The notes under the pieces: generated by a model
Databases searched by the model: none
What the model was told of the DNA's origin: nothing
Seen by the model: only the letters and a program-made list of their open reading frames with translations
Assembly (NCBI GenBank): GCA_001430745.1
Contig: KQ482042.1
Coordinates: 2,513,602 to 2,531,891 of the forward strand
Length of the DNA stretch: 18,290 bases
Reading direction: 5' to 3'
Origin: Auxenochlorella pyrenoidosa
Taxonomy: Eukaryota > Chlorophyta > Trebouxiophyceae > Chlorellales > Chlorellaceae
Shown here: positions 18,128-18,290 of the stretch, piece by piece
Layout of the letters: each line of letters starts with the position of its first letter
How positions within the stretch are numbered: position 1 is the first letter of the stretch
Made by a program: the position numbers and the translations under genes

Positions 18128-18290
18128 CTGCAGGGCAGGGTGCCAGCAAGACCACCGCAGCGGTGAACTGAACTGAAACCGCTCAAGGGCTGAAGTCTTT
18201 GGCAGGCAGCGTGCATGGCATCGACATGGCACCCAGCCTGAGCCTCAGAACTGTCGATGCACTTGAAGCTTGCCCAACCTTTCAGCCCCT
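18128..18290. other. probable intron or upstream sequence of the receptor kinase
   Basis: Exon 1 begins with one base of a split codon after a CTGCAG acceptor, so this stretch should be intronic at least at its near end. I see no LRR-like coding here. Confidence 0.5.

Overview
The window looks like nuclear DNA of a GC-rich, intron-dense green alga. A Chlorella-type trebouxiophyte is my best guess, inferred from style rather than proven. Coding sequence is cut into many short exons separated by roughly 100-330 nt introns. Protein motifs can only be joined by splicing at GT-AG sites (twice GC-AG), and the one conserved housekeeping gene is closest to the plant version as I recall it. I see no prokaryotic gene organisation, rRNA, tRNA or CRISPR array.

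Layout: (1) 25-3813, minus strand: the N-terminal 431 codons (11 exons) of the TFIIH/nucleotide-excision-repair helicase XPD (ERCC2/RAD3), running off the left edge. (2) 3814-5163: a divergent intergenic region, less GC-rich than the rest, holding a family of inverted and direct terminal-repeat copies that looks like a decayed MITE or fold-back element. (3) 5164-7448, plus strand: a four-exon gene for an unrecognised protein of about 625 residues. Its frame is interrupted once, at a run of nine G. (4) 7449-8258: a convergent intergenic region with no supported gene. (5) 8259-18127, minus strand: a 38-exon gene, missing its 5' end, for a receptor-like kinase. In protein order it has a first LRR block with Cys-rich cap, an LRRNT-type N-cap, a second LRR block with Cys-rich cap, a Pro/Ala stalk, one transmembrane helix, a juxtamembrane region and a TKL kinase domain of Raf/CTR1 type.

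The most interesting object is the receptor kinase. It carries two complete LRR ectodomain modules in tandem, and the terminal exons of the two modules have identical lengths (107, 55 and 58 nt) and phases. LRR introns fall at only two positions of a 27-residue repeat, which produces many 26-nt and 55-nt exons. Its kinase domain is non-RD (HHD instead of HRD) and has DFN in place of DFG. My exon model for it is internally consistent: all 38 exons join in frame to 1,119 residues plus a stop.

The three genes have no evident shared pathway; this is ordinary eukaryotic gene neighbourhood. XPD and the unknown gene are head to head, and the unknown gene and the receptor kinase are tail to tail.
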